A stretch of DNA of 64,000 nt from Atriophallophorus winterbourni. Its lineage: Eukaryota; Platyhelminthes; Trematoda; Plagiorchiida; Microphallidae. A program made the translations under genes and the position numbers. The number at the start of each line of letters is the position of its first letter. Positions within the stretch are counted from its first letter, which is position 1. This document shows positions 24,901 through 33,771 of this stretch, piece by piece. Location: assembly GCA_013407085.1 (NCBI GenBank), contig JACCGJ010003306.1, forward strand, positions 38,769 through 102,768. The letters are read 5' to 3'. The notes under the pieces were generated by a model. It made no database searches and was not told the DNA's origin. It saw only the letters and a program-made list of their open reading frames with translations.

Positions 24901-27900
24901 ATTTTAGGGTTCTGAATTGTCTCTTTTTCATGAAGGAATATTCAATATGCTGTTATACACCTGCCATCGTTAGCGATTCATGTGCGCTTTCAAAGTAATT
25001 TTATAATCTGCAGCAAGGGTTGGCATTGATAGATTTCAGCAAAATACATTCATAAATAACAACGATAAGAACATTGAAAATCATAAAATGGCTTGAATCA
25101 TGATTAAACAATTAAACAATTCGTTAGTGAAAATTTCAGACAATTGTCTATAAGCCAATTTATCACCCTGTTTGGTTTGGAAACGCGGTATACTATTGAT
25201 TGTGCTGAATATTGCACGATCATTTTCGAATTAATCGTGATTGTTTTCACAAATAATATTACCGCCTTGTGATTGCACATTATATTGCATTGTTTAGACT
25301 CGATCCAATTCATGGCCAGTGTGAAGTTCTCGGGAGACAGTGTATAAAATTTCGGAGCTGCGCTTGTCCTAAACGTGATAAAGAAAACAGTGAAAGACGA
25401 GTAGCTGATCAAAGCGCACAATCAAACTACTATTTGAAACGATCCAAAGATTCTGGTAAGAAAAACCATTTATAATCTTAGTAAAATATATTGGAAATTT
25501 AAACCATTGTGCACAAATTTTCTATATTTTAGATCGTAGTGAAAAATGTACAAAAAAGGTTCGTTCGTGCAACCTCGACAACACTAATTCAGTTGAGATA
25601 TCTGAAGCATATTTTTCAAATAAAAAATGGTATTCCCCGCAGGATAATCCAGTGGATGAATCTCATAACAGAGTCTTTGGATTTGGAATCGATACTTTTA
25701 ATGATGCATGCAGCGAAAATCATAAATGGGATCCAACAATTGTTAATTACAATGGAGAAACATATTATATGCAATTAGTCCCAACAGGCTTTCCAGGAAT
25801 GATCGATACGCTTAGAAGTGTTCGCTATGGGCTACTAAAAGCTTGGTTTCACGCATCGCAGTTTCCTTCGACAAGAGATTTGAACGAAAGAATCGTTAAA
25901 CATGAAAACAGTATCGAACAGAATAAAACAGTATCCTGCGATCATTCACGAGTGGAACGAAGCCTTAATCTTTTGGTAGACGATATTCATTCTGCTGAAA
26001 ATTCACTATCGAAAAATTGGTAAGCCACATTTAACGTTGGTTAGATATAAGTGAGATATATTGTTTTCTGATAGCTTGAAAAATGTATTCAGTTATACTT
26101 TTGGGTATACCTTCCCCGTCATTTGTGCACGAAATCTTATGGAAATGTATAAATATGTATTAAAAATATATGATTATAATAATGCACCGACTCTGCTGCT
26201 GTTTCTTCGAATGTTAAAACTAAACATATATGCGAGCATTGCTTGTGCTCCCTTCGTAGAGCGAAGTGATTTATGTGATTGTACAAGAGGACGATATCAG
26301 TGATCTCGCTGCATTTTTGTTCAAGTGATTGTTCTGTGTGATATTTTCTAATGTCAATCTAGAGAAGTTTGAAATCATCCATTATAAGTGGCTGTTTCAA
26401 CCGCTCTTCATGCGTTACACATTATATCTAGAACAATTCTTCGAGGGTATCAGATAATGTGAATGCGTAGTAAATCTCACCGATGATGCTATTCTATACC
26501 GAGTCCAGATGCGAAATACCTTTAGCTCAAACCGTGTTAGTAACATCTGTACAATAAAGAAGCTTGTGGTAAAACATAGCTATTCCACGAGTATATCTTC
26601 AGCGGTCTCGAGGAGGCAAGATCATGTTGGGAATCTTAAACTCGTTTTCACCTGAGAGTTATCCACTTCTCGAATAAAGCAGTGATATCAGTAGAAAGCT
26701 TGTAGCTCAAATGAATTAATTCACCTGATTTTTTTAGGAAACTGTGCATAAGTAAATAAACAGCTAAAGTGATTTTGATTTGTAGCGATGATATATGAAA
26801 GCTGTCCATTGTTCCAACTAGCAAAAATTTGTTTTTTTAGAATAAATGTTTGAATTTGAATCTTTATTATTCTGTAGATAAGCTTGTATTCTTGAGACTG
26901 CCTTAGATGCGCATATACTGATATTACTGTTGATAGGTCTCCAGTGAAATCGCCAAGTTATTTTGACGAAATCTAACATAGTGTATGGAGTGGGGGAATT
27001 GGATTACCTCATGCCAATGGAGACTAAACTGCGTTTACTTTCTTAACCGCTATTAATTTGTTCATGCATGCTTTAGGACACTCGATCCAACATTGACCAC
27101 GTCACCCCTACATTTCGCACCTACTTGTCGCTTGCTAGATGATTCACCCTGTGGTCAAATTTTCTAACGCAAATTACGTTCACTTACGAATCCCACACCT
27201 TAAGAAAACTGCCATTGGTCAAACGCGTTTGTTGGGCACATGTTAAAAAACAAAATTTCGCACATCCATCTTATATAGACATATCAGGATGCAACATCTC
27301 TCCCCTTAACATGTCAGTACCCGTTATTACATTGATCTGATTTGCCAATTGATTTGTGCCAACTAGTTCAATTTAATCTGTCACCAATTCGGAATTGCTT
27401 ATCCGAACATGACTAATCGCATGTATTTCGCTATTAACAGTCATTAAAATACATTACAGACTTACATAATGGCACTTGTTAGAAAAGTTAATTTTCATTG
27501 GAATTGGTTCTTCATTTTAAAAAAAATTGGTGATCATATCGGCGATGAAAGGGAACTTTTAATTGTGGTGTATGTTTAAAAACATCTAGCGTGTTGGTAG
27601 TTTCTGGAATACCGGGAAAGATTAGAATGATCAACGCGACCGAAAGCAACAGATATATCTAAATTACAAGCATGCACCCGAATTCCCTCGTGTATTGTTT
27701 GCATCCAATTTTTTGTCGGAGTAATATAGTTAGGGACCGATGTTTTCTAATTCTACAAATAAAGTCTACCTGAAGAAACGCTCAGAATTGTTATCATTTT
27801 TATTAATTTTATGATAATTATTTTACCGGTCCGTATGGGTAAATTAGATAATGAGGTACGAACTTACAAAAGAAGCCCTATTCAAAATACATCAAGCTCC

Positions 27901-30900
27901 CTAAAGCAGTGTACAGGTATATATACTAACGTTTAATCCACAACTGACCGCGCTGACTTCATTAGAAGGAGTTCATTTCACGATCTTCAACCTAAATTCG
28001 CACCAACGATTTCGCAATCCTCGAGAGGTGAACAGTTTGTGACTTTAAAACCGTTACAGTTTGCCTTTTTGATGATATTGAATTCCCCATACATATTTAA
28101 AACTAAATTTTAAACACAGGAAAACTCGTTTACCAGACATCAATAACAATCATCCAACTCGGTTTTATTGTTTGCCTATAGAATTGTAGATACCATTATC
28201 TGATATGTTCAAAAATTTTTATCCCGATTTCCGTGATAAACTTTGAAACCTACTCTAATTAATCCCACTTATGAGGACAGTGAAAATACTAGTCTGCCAA
28301 CGAATCGCCACATACATTTAATACCAGTGCTATCTAAATTAATGCGGTCCATTAAATGTCTTCTCTGAGAAGACACTTTGAAATAATGCACAACATCGGT
28401 TTCTGGAAAAATATCATGTAATGCAAACTTGTTTCTAGTTAATGAAACCTGGTCTGAACAATTAAATGATGGTCACTCTGTAGAAAATTGATCAACCCAA
28501 AGGGTTTAAGCGTGAACGCCTCCTACGGCGTTGACAGTAAATTGATCATCGAATGTTTAGTTTTCCATTAGACGTTCGTGTAAATTATAATTCACTTCTA
28601 AGAGTACATGTGTCACCAAAAGAATCGGTGCTAAATTTAATCATGTCTCTATTAGATAAATGAATTATACAACGTAGTATATTCATCAATGCTAATCTTT
28701 CCGTACGACACAAAGCTGTGCCGAAAATTAAATTCCACAGGTGACAATCTAAGTCTGCAATAATACCTTGTGGTGAGTTATTCCCAATCCTGATCCACCA
28801 AACCATACGAGATATAGCTAGCTATCACTTATGATCATATCCAACAAAGGTCCAACAGTTTTTACCATATCTTTCAATGGAAAGATTCAAATCGTCTTGC
28901 AATACATAATTGCATGGGATAACTGGTTGAAATAGACAATTACCATTTGGCGAAACTCGTCCTCCGGTTATCCAGTCATCCACATATTAACCGCTTGTAA
29001 ATCTTTAAACTACATTACACCAAAGATTTTATTTTATATTTATAATGTACTCACACAAACAACACATCAAGCAGGCAATTCCATCTTTCACGGAACCCAC
29101 GACATCGTGGTCAACATCACAGCAGTTTGAACTAGCACGAAAAGGGGTTTCTTCAGTAATGGGGATATTGTAAAATGTACCTACATTTGACGCATATCAC
29201 CTCTGAATATAACTTTGAACACAATTTTTAAGGGGTGGATAATAGGCGATTGGTGTTTCATAATACAATATATTGTAATTTTTGGTCAATGTCTGAAATA
29301 AAATGTTACACAAATTGTTGACCTGCATTTCTCTAAAAGCTCAACTCGTAATCTTTCGTATCTTCAGCAGAGAACATCAACAGCTGATACAAATACGTGG
29401 ACAAAATAACTTTGTCTATGCTGGAGATTCCGCAGCTTCGCAGTCAAATTCAGATGGCACTGGGCAAATTTGTGTAGAAAATGATAACATAAATCATATT
29501 CAAGATTACTCGCAAACTTGTACTGTTGGATCACTATCGGGTGAAACGAGTATCTCCGCTGATCCAGTTAGGCGGTTGTGTAACGAGGCAACTACGTTTG
29601 TTCATCCCACATTTTTTACCAATCATTTATTATCTGGTGCACCTACTGCTCAGTCATCATCCTTGTACATAGGTGCTAACCATGATAGTCACCTGAGTTC
29701 CTGCGACGTGGACTACTGTCTAAAATTTCATCCTTCGAGTTACACCCGGAATTTTTTTTCGCCACCCGGGTCAACTGAATGCCAATCCATTTCTGGAACC
29801 TCGCAGCCATCAGAAATAATCCTATCCACTGATGTCATTCAACAAGTACAAAGCGATGGAACTCATGAATCGGCTAATTCAGAGGAAGAAGTATTATCAA
29901 AATCCTCATACATTCAAGGGCGAATTAATCGGCTACCATCAGAAGTTGACCAAGATGTATCACGTGCATCAAACACAGGATTAAATCATGCGATCGAAAC
30001 ATCCGCATTCTATTCGCCTCATTTTTTTGCGAACCGAACCGCAACTGCGGGACCAATCACATCATTATTGCATTCGGTTCCAAGAGAAATATCTACGTCT
30101 ACTGGTGATCTAAACAATGCTTGTTTCTATCAAACAATGAACGGACCTGGCTTAGCGGAACCCAATGGGCTGCATGAAGAGCGTTTAGGTGGATACCCAC
30201 AAAAAGAAACCCGCTTTGCTGAACCAAGGGAATATCCGCTGATGAATCCATCACATCACTCAGTAAGCATTTTGTACCACTTTTCTATAATTTTACCTTT
30301 AAGTAACGTGGTTCTGAATTAATCAATGTGCACATTTAAATTCTGCTTAACCTTTTTAAAGTAATTTTGGACAATTAATTCAGTATTCAATCAAGGTTTG
30401 ATCAATAAGTCACATGGCAAACAAACTTATATTTGAATGCCACTGTTACAACGAACTACGATGTTGAAACACAGAATCACATCCCCGCGGGGGATGTGCT
30501 GTGAGGTAATCTGCAAATTAGTTGGATGACCATGCTGTGGTGTCTTAAAGTGTGCCGGTTTAGCTTTTTTAATAAAAAACTGACAAAAATAGACCGCTAA
30601 ATCCTAAATTCAACCTTTATTAATAGCTGCAAAGTAAATTAGTAACATTATAATTATCGGGATAAATACAAAATATTCAGGAAAATATTTGCTATAATTT
30701 GTTATTGTACAATTGAGATTGTTACGTATGAATTTATCACTTTTATATCAACTTCCAACAAAATATTGTCATGGTTACAAATTTATTTAACATTTTCTAA
30801 ACTGGCGTGTGCATTTTAGATAACATCTGTTGATTTAATAAATACATTTTGGCATCTACAAAAGGCTGCAGAAATGTAAACATGTTAAAAATTCGTAATT

Positions 30901-31787
30901 ATAACAAAGACTGCGAAATAAATGAAGTTGCTGGTTCTGCAAATACATTCATATTTATTATGAAATTATTGTTGTAAACGAAAGTGAGCAAAGTACAAAT
31001 GATTCGGTGAGTAATGAAATGGTAGGTTGGGTGGATGTCATTAATAATATTGTTGTACTAACTAATACATACTGCTATATTCAGGAATAGAAAGGATTTG
31101 ATTCTTTCACGTAATTTTTTATTCGGAATAAACCAACTTGTTTCAAAGAATTAACAACCATTACAAGGAATGGAGACTTCCAGTCTCCATGGTGCTAAAT
31201 GAAGGAAGAAACCTAGTATTACCTGGTGGAACAACCAGCAAAATATCTTATAAGTTATTTATTTATTCATTTTTGAACCCAAACACATTTACCAAATCAA
31301 TAGATTGGGATATTAAAAATTACATCCATGAATCATATAATAAATAGGATTAGCTTCATACACTTAGTCGCACTGCGGTTTTGTTGAGCTGAATGCATTG
31401 TGTACTAGAAAAATTCTGATTTCTGATTTCTGAGTATGATGTCCATTGAAATAAATCACCAAACTGTAAAAAGGAGGCTTTTGGAACGACATGTAAATAT
31501 ATGCAGAAGTAGAGCATTTGGATTGTGCGATCAATGAGTTAAATTCGCCGGTCAAAACACTATTGTAAATTACTAGCTGGATAAATCATTTTCTTTATAT
31601 CTTACTGAATGAATTTTACGATTTATGAAATTTTAAATAACTATTTTGTGCGATGACAATATTCACTACGCTGAAATATCTTTATTTTTCAATGCAGGAC
31701 CGGTGCAGCCCAACATATAATTCCTCATCTTCATCTAGATCGCCAAAGGCAGCATACTGTGAAAAACTTGAAGCTCTGAATGCGTGA
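6969..31787 (+). CDS. p53: p53/p63/p73-family transcription factor, 10 coding exons
   Basis: Join exons 6969-6986, 7140-7381, 7598-7694, 9127-9287, 18544-18686, 19233-19356, 25298-25455, 25533-26019, 29368-30262 and 31698-31787. All nine junctions are GT/AG and in phase, giving 804 residues and a TGA stop. The DNA-binding domain (about 88-290) matches the family in order: PGYYGF, KKTPTWW, PPEGSFIRLTPVY, EVIQRC, VVGNSSAEY, VTIPYEKP, FMCFNSC, PLFLIITLE, EVLGRQC and FRSCACPKRD. Human-equivalent zinc ligands Cys176, Cys238 and Cys242 are present (174, 234, 238). His179 is Asp177. Arg273 and Arg280 are kept. Arg248/249 are Lys-Lys. A strand-helix segment at 390-420 resembles the tetramerisation domain. 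Family role, from knowledge: nuclear sequence-specific regulator of the damage response and stem-cell or germline survival. The protein is longer than usual p53 (about 390) or p63/p73 (about 640-680). Confidence 0.9.
7140..7381 (+). CDS. p53: p53-family gene exon 2 (N-terminal region)
   Basis: Acceptor TTTCAG at 7139 and donor GTAAGT at 7382. It encodes residues 7-86, a polar, acidic-to-neutral N-terminal region beginning SAPEGINSTTGEDLP and ending KKLTSDDIPV. It would hold the transactivation region in this family, but no clear FxxLW-type motif is visible. Leaves phase 2. Confidence 0.75.
7598..7694 (+). CDS. p53: p53-family gene exon 3 (start of DNA-binding domain)
   Basis: Acceptor TTTTCAG and donor GTAAGT. 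It encodes residues 88-119, DSFPGYYGFDLYRP onward, matching the YQGSYGFRL start of the human p53 core. Ends in phase 0. Confidence 0.88.
8040..8160 (-). repeat. R-family dispersed repeat with hammerhead motif
   Basis: This segment shares its TCCAC...CACCTGATGA-type core with 15355-15420 and 15590-15630. Together the copies look like ends (pLTRs) of a Penelope-like or related non-autonomous element. The outer limits are a guess. Confidence 0.45.
8093..8134 (-). ncRNA. Compact type I hammerhead ribozyme motif
   Basis: Read on the minus strand the 42 bases hold every hammerhead part in order. Stem I is CUCCAC paired with GUGGAG, 6 bp. The core is CUGAUGA. Stem II is GGC/GCC with an AAACA loop, and its first pair is mismatched C-A. 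GAAA follows. Stem III is tiny (A-C with G-U), and the GUA cleavage triplet sits directly before the 3' strand of stem I. Known background: minimal hammerheads with very short stem III occur in Penelope-like elements. Activity is unproven and may need dimers. Confidence 0.65.
9127..9287 (+). CDS. p53: p53-family gene exon 4 (DNA-binding domain)
   Basis: Acceptor CTTTAG and donor GTCAGT. It encodes residues 120-172: YFKDESGWTNLYSKKTPTWW, then QPPEGSFIRLTPVYGTSDKQ and QEVIQ. This matches human p53 from the KMFCQLAKTCPVQLW region through PPPGTRVRAMAIY and TEVVR. Ends in phase 2 inside the Arg that precedes the first zinc Cys. Confidence 0.93.
11128..12060 (-). mobile_element. CR1-like remnant (C-type) in intron 4
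   Basis: The minus strand reads KAMVRFNHSLLLQKLERLG (near 11570-11640), TEEKDLSVWICHSLK, then RIMNAYLRPVMKFVVRPWSP, stopping near 11128. This is the palm-to-thumb region of a CR1-like RT. It resembles remnant C at 5035-5611, including the CCACGGAGACCATG stretch. Multiple stops and a missing active-site segment make it dead. Confidence 0.6.
12985..13810 (+). mobile_element. Family F remnant in intron 4
   Basis: Positions 13000-13185 match F around ISMSKTKVLGQGTVSPPI through NKRIGRAAV. After an insertion, 13423-13806 matches the downstream F part, from the LNISWMDR region through the zinc-finger block to the AAGGGAGGTCAACA-type tail. It is heavily decayed, with no open frame beyond 64 codons. 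Confidence 0.7.
13190..13420 (+). mobile_element. CR1-like (D-type) 3' end nested in the F remnant
   Basis: It encodes FDNYILTKSNIAPQN, equivalent to LDKYMLTKPNLAPEY of remnant D, followed by an untranslated segment and an ATTAAAATTTCGAATTACAT tail of the CR1 type. It splits the F sequence at 13190 and 13420. Confidence 0.6.
15236..15430 (-). repeat. R-family repeat, tandem copy 1
   Basis: It starts GAAAGCACTGTTATATAGGG, passes ATGTTCAAATAGAGAATCAC and ends with a decayed hammerhead-like block (CACTCCACAACCGATTTCTG on the plus strand). The second copy follows about 240 bp downstream in the same orientation. The stem I halves (UCCAC/GUGGA) survive but the core has become CUUGGUGA. Confidence 0.5.
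15477..15660 (-). repeat. R-family repeat, tandem copy 2
   Basis: It begins GAAAGCAACTGCTAAGCAGG, shares ATGTTCAAATACAGAATCA and the GATCAATACGATTAAAA block with copy 1, and ends with CACCTTAATCAGGTGGAGGC, a further decayed hammerhead-like block (core CUGAUUA). Confidence 0.5.
18544..18686 (+). CDS. p53: p53-family gene exon 5 (DNA-binding domain, first zinc ligand)
   Basis: Acceptor ATGCAG and donor GTATGC. It encodes residues 174-220: CFEDFMSMPTNSMARYSIV, VVGNSSAEYFFDPVTERL and CVTIPYEKPK. This aligns with human CPHH...HLIRVEGN...VVVPYEPP. The first zinc Cys is kept but the paired His position is Asp (C-F-E-D). The intron after KPK falls at or next to human intron 6. Confidence 0.93.
18687..19232 (+). 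other. p53-family intron 5 with a short F-like patch
   Basis: Positions 18999-19027 match F at about 41325-41340 (CTGAACCGGTTGAGAGCACA). An (AT)n run follows at 19030-19045. No other gene was seen. Confidence 0.5.
19233..19356 (+). CDS. p53: p53-family gene exon 6 (second zinc pair, L3 loop)
   Basis: Acceptor CGCTAG and donor GTAAGC. It encodes residues 222-261: GCEYSQFNGRFMCFNSCLYN, then GGQGNKKPLFLIITLERLVS. The two zinc cysteines of human Cys238/Cys242 are present. The loop between the second Cys and the conserved Pro is three residues longer than in human p53, and the Arg-Arg contact pair is Lys-Lys. Family F fragments lie on both sides of the exon. Confidence 0.93.
19376..19860 (+). mobile_element. 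Family F remnant in intron 6, split by a CR1-like end
   Basis: Positions 19390-19490 align with F at about 41490-41580 (CTTGGTCAA..., GAACCAGTA...CATTTCACATAT-like). Positions 19741-19860 resume with GGTAACCTCTCGCTAGATAA and TCCCATTTGAACTCCCACAT, matching F at 41590-41680. The 19495-19740 segment between them is foreign. Confidence 0.6.
19495..19740 (+). mobile_element. CR1-like (C-type) 3' end nested in F
   Basis: Plus-strand frames give a close copy of the C-family terminus: the YSVRVCL region, STSLHEFKTKLHEFIEL in a shifted frame, then an untranslated part and a CCATTAAAAAACCTTTAAAC-type tail. Confidence 0.55.
20673..20826 (-). repeat. 3' LTR of the compact LTR element
   Basis: 154 bp, TG...CA ends, direct repeat of 21522-21675. 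It is the 3' LTR in element orientation. Confidence 0.88.
20839..21522 (-). CDS. Gag-like protein of the compact LTR element, internally duplicated
   Basis: The frame has 227 codons, starting MVTRVIDEKP at the LTR edge. It encodes a gypsy-type capsid-like fold pattern: RWKLWKEQFSDFRTLANLTN, then TLRNALGEQATKFI, FDENEDTDDWETIFAKLEEH and CLGQ. This 73-residue block occurs twice in tandem (219 bp period; DNA about 20973-21191 and 21192-21410). No CCHC zinc knuckle was seen, so nucleic-acid binding is not shown. The frame is open end to end, unlike most elements here. Confidence 0.75.
   Translation of the reverse strand: MVTRVIDEKPSDRTHNARFSGFNVRPLATLTMEGDEGLAERWKLWKEQFSDFRTLANLTNTDKAYQMVTLRNALGEQATKFIQCFTFDENEDTDDWETIFAKLEEHCLGQANQRWKLWKQQLSHFRTLANLTNTDKTYQMMTLRNALGEQATKFIRCSTFDENEDADVLETIFAKLEEYCLGQVNDTFERYKFNCRVQDADEPIKHERDAEPPNEINLRNRTVRKFI
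21522..21675 (-). repeat. 5' LTR of the compact LTR element
   Basis: 154 bp, about 97 percent identical to the other copy by eye. The start codon of the gag-like frame straddles its inner edge: the A of the ATG is the first internal base next to the LTR end. Confidence 0.88.
21681..22475. other. Intron 6 DNA without recognised feature
   Basis: AT-rich; no coding frame or repeat was recognised. Confidence 0.5.
22480..24140 (+). mobile_element. Decayed RTE-like element (endonuclease and RT traces) in intron 6
   Basis: Near 22530-22870 broken plus-strand frames resemble an AP-type endonuclease start: a GNVVRQA stretch in place of the usual WNVRTM, then LNRLKVNVIALLLETCML and a GVAVT/INAAAEANGH block. 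Near 23870-24120 broken frames give RT traces: the region before FADD, then YATIIAHSEKQ and MDSIKSECK, matching family F (AAFIAHSQENLQ, MDCFSSACK). No long frame survives. Whether these are one element or two is unclear. Confidence 0.45.
24480..24960 (-). mobile_element. CR1-like 3' end remnant in intron 6
   Basis: The minus strand encodes NKLWNSLPTHVVQSGTVEVF and KKSLDIHMEKYVF (about 24590-24690), the WNSLP terminus of CR1-like ORF2. It is followed by an untranslated tail towards 24480, including CATAGATTTATTCATAGATT. Confidence 0.55.
25298..25455 (+). CDS. p53: p53-family gene exon 7 (end of DNA-binding domain)
   Basis: Acceptor TGTTTAG and donor GTAAG. It encodes residues 263-314: LDPIHGQCEVLGRQCIKFRS, CACPKRDKENSERR and a basic stretch. 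This is the most diagnostic exon: CACPxRD is the p53-family loop-sheet-helix signature, and LGRxC resembles p63/p73 (LGRRCF) more than p53. Confidence 0.95.
25533..26019 (+). CDS. p53: p53-family gene exon 8 (linker and candidate tetramerisation region)
   Basis: Acceptor TTTTAG after a 77 bp intron and donor GTAAGC. It encodes residues 316-476. A Tyr-rich strand GETYYMQLV, a Gly turn and a predicted amphipathic helix (MIDTLRSVRYGLLKAWF, about 404-420) resemble the order of the p53/p63 tetramerisation domain (strand, Gly, helix with conserved Met). That assignment is inference. The rest is a polar, unrecognised sequence. Confidence 0.82.
26020..29367 (+). other. p53-family intron 8 (3.3 kb)
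   Basis: AT-rich throughout. No transposon, tRNA or coding frame with family signatures was recognised. The minus-strand frame at 28585-28806 looks like chance. Confidence 0.55.
29368..30262 (+). CDS. p53: p53-family gene exon 9 (long low-complexity C-terminal region)
   Basis: Acceptor TCTTCAG joins phase 2 to 1, and the donor is GTAAGC. It encodes residues 478-775, beginning REHQQLIQIRGQNNFVYAG, and is rich in Ser, Thr, Asn and His. The open frame across almost 900 bases in AT-rich DNA, with exact phase agreement at both ends, supports it. No SAM domain was recognised, although p63/p73 often have one here. Confidence 0.8.
30263..31697 (+). other. p53-family intron 9
   Basis: AT-rich intron. 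Positions 30430-30490 hold an R-family fragment (GAATGCCACTGTTACAACGA, then a near-perfect CATCCCCGCGGGGGATG palindrome at 30480-30496). The 69-codon frame at 31138-31347 has no support. Confidence 0.5.
31698..31787 (+). CDS. p53: p53-family gene exon 10 (terminal, stop codon)
   Basis: Acceptor AATGCAG, phase 0. It encodes 29 residues (DRCSPTYNSSSSSRSPKAAY then CEKLEALNA) and TGA at 31785-31787. The Ser-Arg-Ser-Pro run could be a phosphorylation target (inference). Confidence 0.75.
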   Translation, partial: DRCSPTYNSSSSSRSPKAAYCEKLEALNA

Positions 31788-31816
31788 TAAGCCGGATGAT
31801 TGAACCTAATATTTGA

Positions 31817-31822
31817 ATTAAA
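31817..31822 (+). promoter_or_regulatory. Candidate polyadenylation signal of the p53-family gene
   Basis: ATTAAA lies 30 bases after the stop codon. Cleavage would fall before the CR1 insertion that begins near 31905. Confidence 0.4.
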
Positions 31823-31904
31823 GTACATATTTTTATCAATGCTGGATTTTATTTACGAACAGAATGGTAATGATTTAGCATTTACAAACGTGTTCGTATA
31901 TAGG

Positions 31905-32325
31905 TCTATTCACAATGGGACGATGATAGTTTATTAATATTTGGGGGCAAAATTCGGATTAGCTCGCATATAATCGTCAAGTGTCGATTTGAATATAGAT
32001 AAGCTGTTTGAGCTTGCCAAATCGGCAGTTAGGGGATTCCAAACAAAGCACACACGCACAGAATAAAAATATCTGTGGCAGTCCCGTTTGGAATGTGGTA
32101 CTTTCAAATTGCAACCATGGCCAGGGCTGTTGCTTGAAGTTCGAAGGTAGAATAACAAGTCCAGGGGTGGGAAACAGTAGTAAGTTTTTTGTATGCGAGA
32201 ATGAGATCACATCGCATTCTCCATTTTGCAACTGTCCTCAGCTCCAGTCGTCTGAGTCGCCCGGCGAATTGTATATTTTCGTGTCCAATGACAAGCTTAG
32301 AAGCTCGATCCAGAATTAAGATGTC
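31905..32325 (-). mobile_element. CR1-like (family A) 3' end just after the p53-family gene
   Basis: The minus strand encodes the family A terminus: LETSSLSLDTKI-like start near 32290, then LEVPHSKRDCHRYFYSVRV in the 31934-32158 frame and FKSTLDDYMRANPNFAP. It is closely similar to 2563-2890 and 51018-51413. 5'-truncated at about 32325. Confidence 0.75.
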
Positions 32326-32329
32326 TTGA

Positions 32330-33771
32330 ATATTGAATTTGTACGCTCCTTTATCTCACACCCCATCAAACCTCCTTCGGGCAGTATTCATTTAACAGTT
32401 GCGGACGTGCTAGCACGTTTTATTATATTTACCTCCTTCATACTGATACTCATCTACTCACTTCATCACATACTGTTGAAATTGTTGATGGCAAATGTAT
32501 CTTTGGCTAAATAATTTTTCCAAGTGCACTTAAACTGAGTCCAGCTCTCTATTATTCAACATAGAATTTGGCAACTTTTAGTTACAAATCTGTTCAAGAG
32601 GTGAAGATACTATTTAGTATGGTAAACTGTGGTGGAGAAAAGTTAGACATCTTGATTAAAAGTTCCGATGACTGTTTATGCGGTACGCTGATATTAAGAT
32701 GGTTATGAATGCTATCTATACTTTCGTTTCTCTTAAACTCAGTGGATAACTTGTGAAACAAGCAACCAGGTTTCCAGTTATGTTGATATCCTGCAGCTTT
32801 TGAATGAGTAAACTGTGCTAAACAAGATGAAACGCATTAGATTTATCGAACTAACAGCCATATCCGTGATTTCCTTTTGCTGAGGCTTGTTTCCAATCGT
32901 TTAAATTCACAAGCGAGTTTTTTAATACAATAACATGCCAGAAAAGAAACTATGGTCAAGGAATAATTCTGCTTTTGGATGGATGCATGAGCAAGGTTCG
33001 AGCGTATAAATCGTTGAGAAATAAAGAAATAGACGACGTCAATCGCTATCAAGCTATATATAATTCGTCATTGTCAGTCAAACTACCCCCAACCTAGTGT
33101 GGGCTAGTGTTGAACTGGTTGGCACGAAATCAATTGTCAAATTAGACATGTTTACGTCAGTGTTGCGGGTTACTCGATTTGTCTATTAACTGAGGCTGTT
33201 GCCCTTATCTTTGTGCACAATAAACGCCAATATGGTTTACTCTTGGGTCGTGTGATTCTTGGGCAAATACGAATAGCGTTAGAAGGCTTGACCTTAGGGA
33301 AGTATCGAGACAACCGACAAGTGGGCGTGAACTGCGGTGTGAAAGGTGTTAATGTTGAATCGGGTGTCCTGGAGACTGCGTGAACAACGTTTTATTAGTT
33401 AAAACCGGATATGCGGTTTGGTCTTGGTTAACGTGACGCAAATTTCGCCCCCAAACATACGATATGATCTTAGAATTGCCGGCGTTATCCGGTTTTCCCG
33501 AAGATTCGTTTACGTTAAAACTACGAAATGATCCCGCTCAATTATAAGTTTTAAGTTGACATCGCTTAGACAATCGACATCTATGGAGTCTGGCCAATTT
33601 TTTTGCATTGACATATTCTTTGGACAAAATAGTTGCGCGTAAAATGTTGACAAGTTATTGGTGGTATACATTGAAGTATTCTAGCATTAGTCGCTTGAAA
33701 CTTATGCAAACACTGAACACATGTACAACAAAGTATTTGAAAATATTCGAGACCGAACGGGAGTCCATAAT
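32330..33771. other. Intergenic DNA without recognised feature
   Basis: No gene was seen. GC rises slightly between 33060 and 33560, where an unrecognised repeat or LTR remnant is possible but not shown. Confidence 0.45.

Noticed and set aside
29303..29367. Upstream part of the frame containing exon 9
   Set aside because: Reads through the intron; the TCTTCAG acceptor and phase match start the exon at 29368.
33061..33560. Possible LTR or LTR remnant before the Penelope-like element
   Set aside because: No second copy or TG/CA ends were found in the window.
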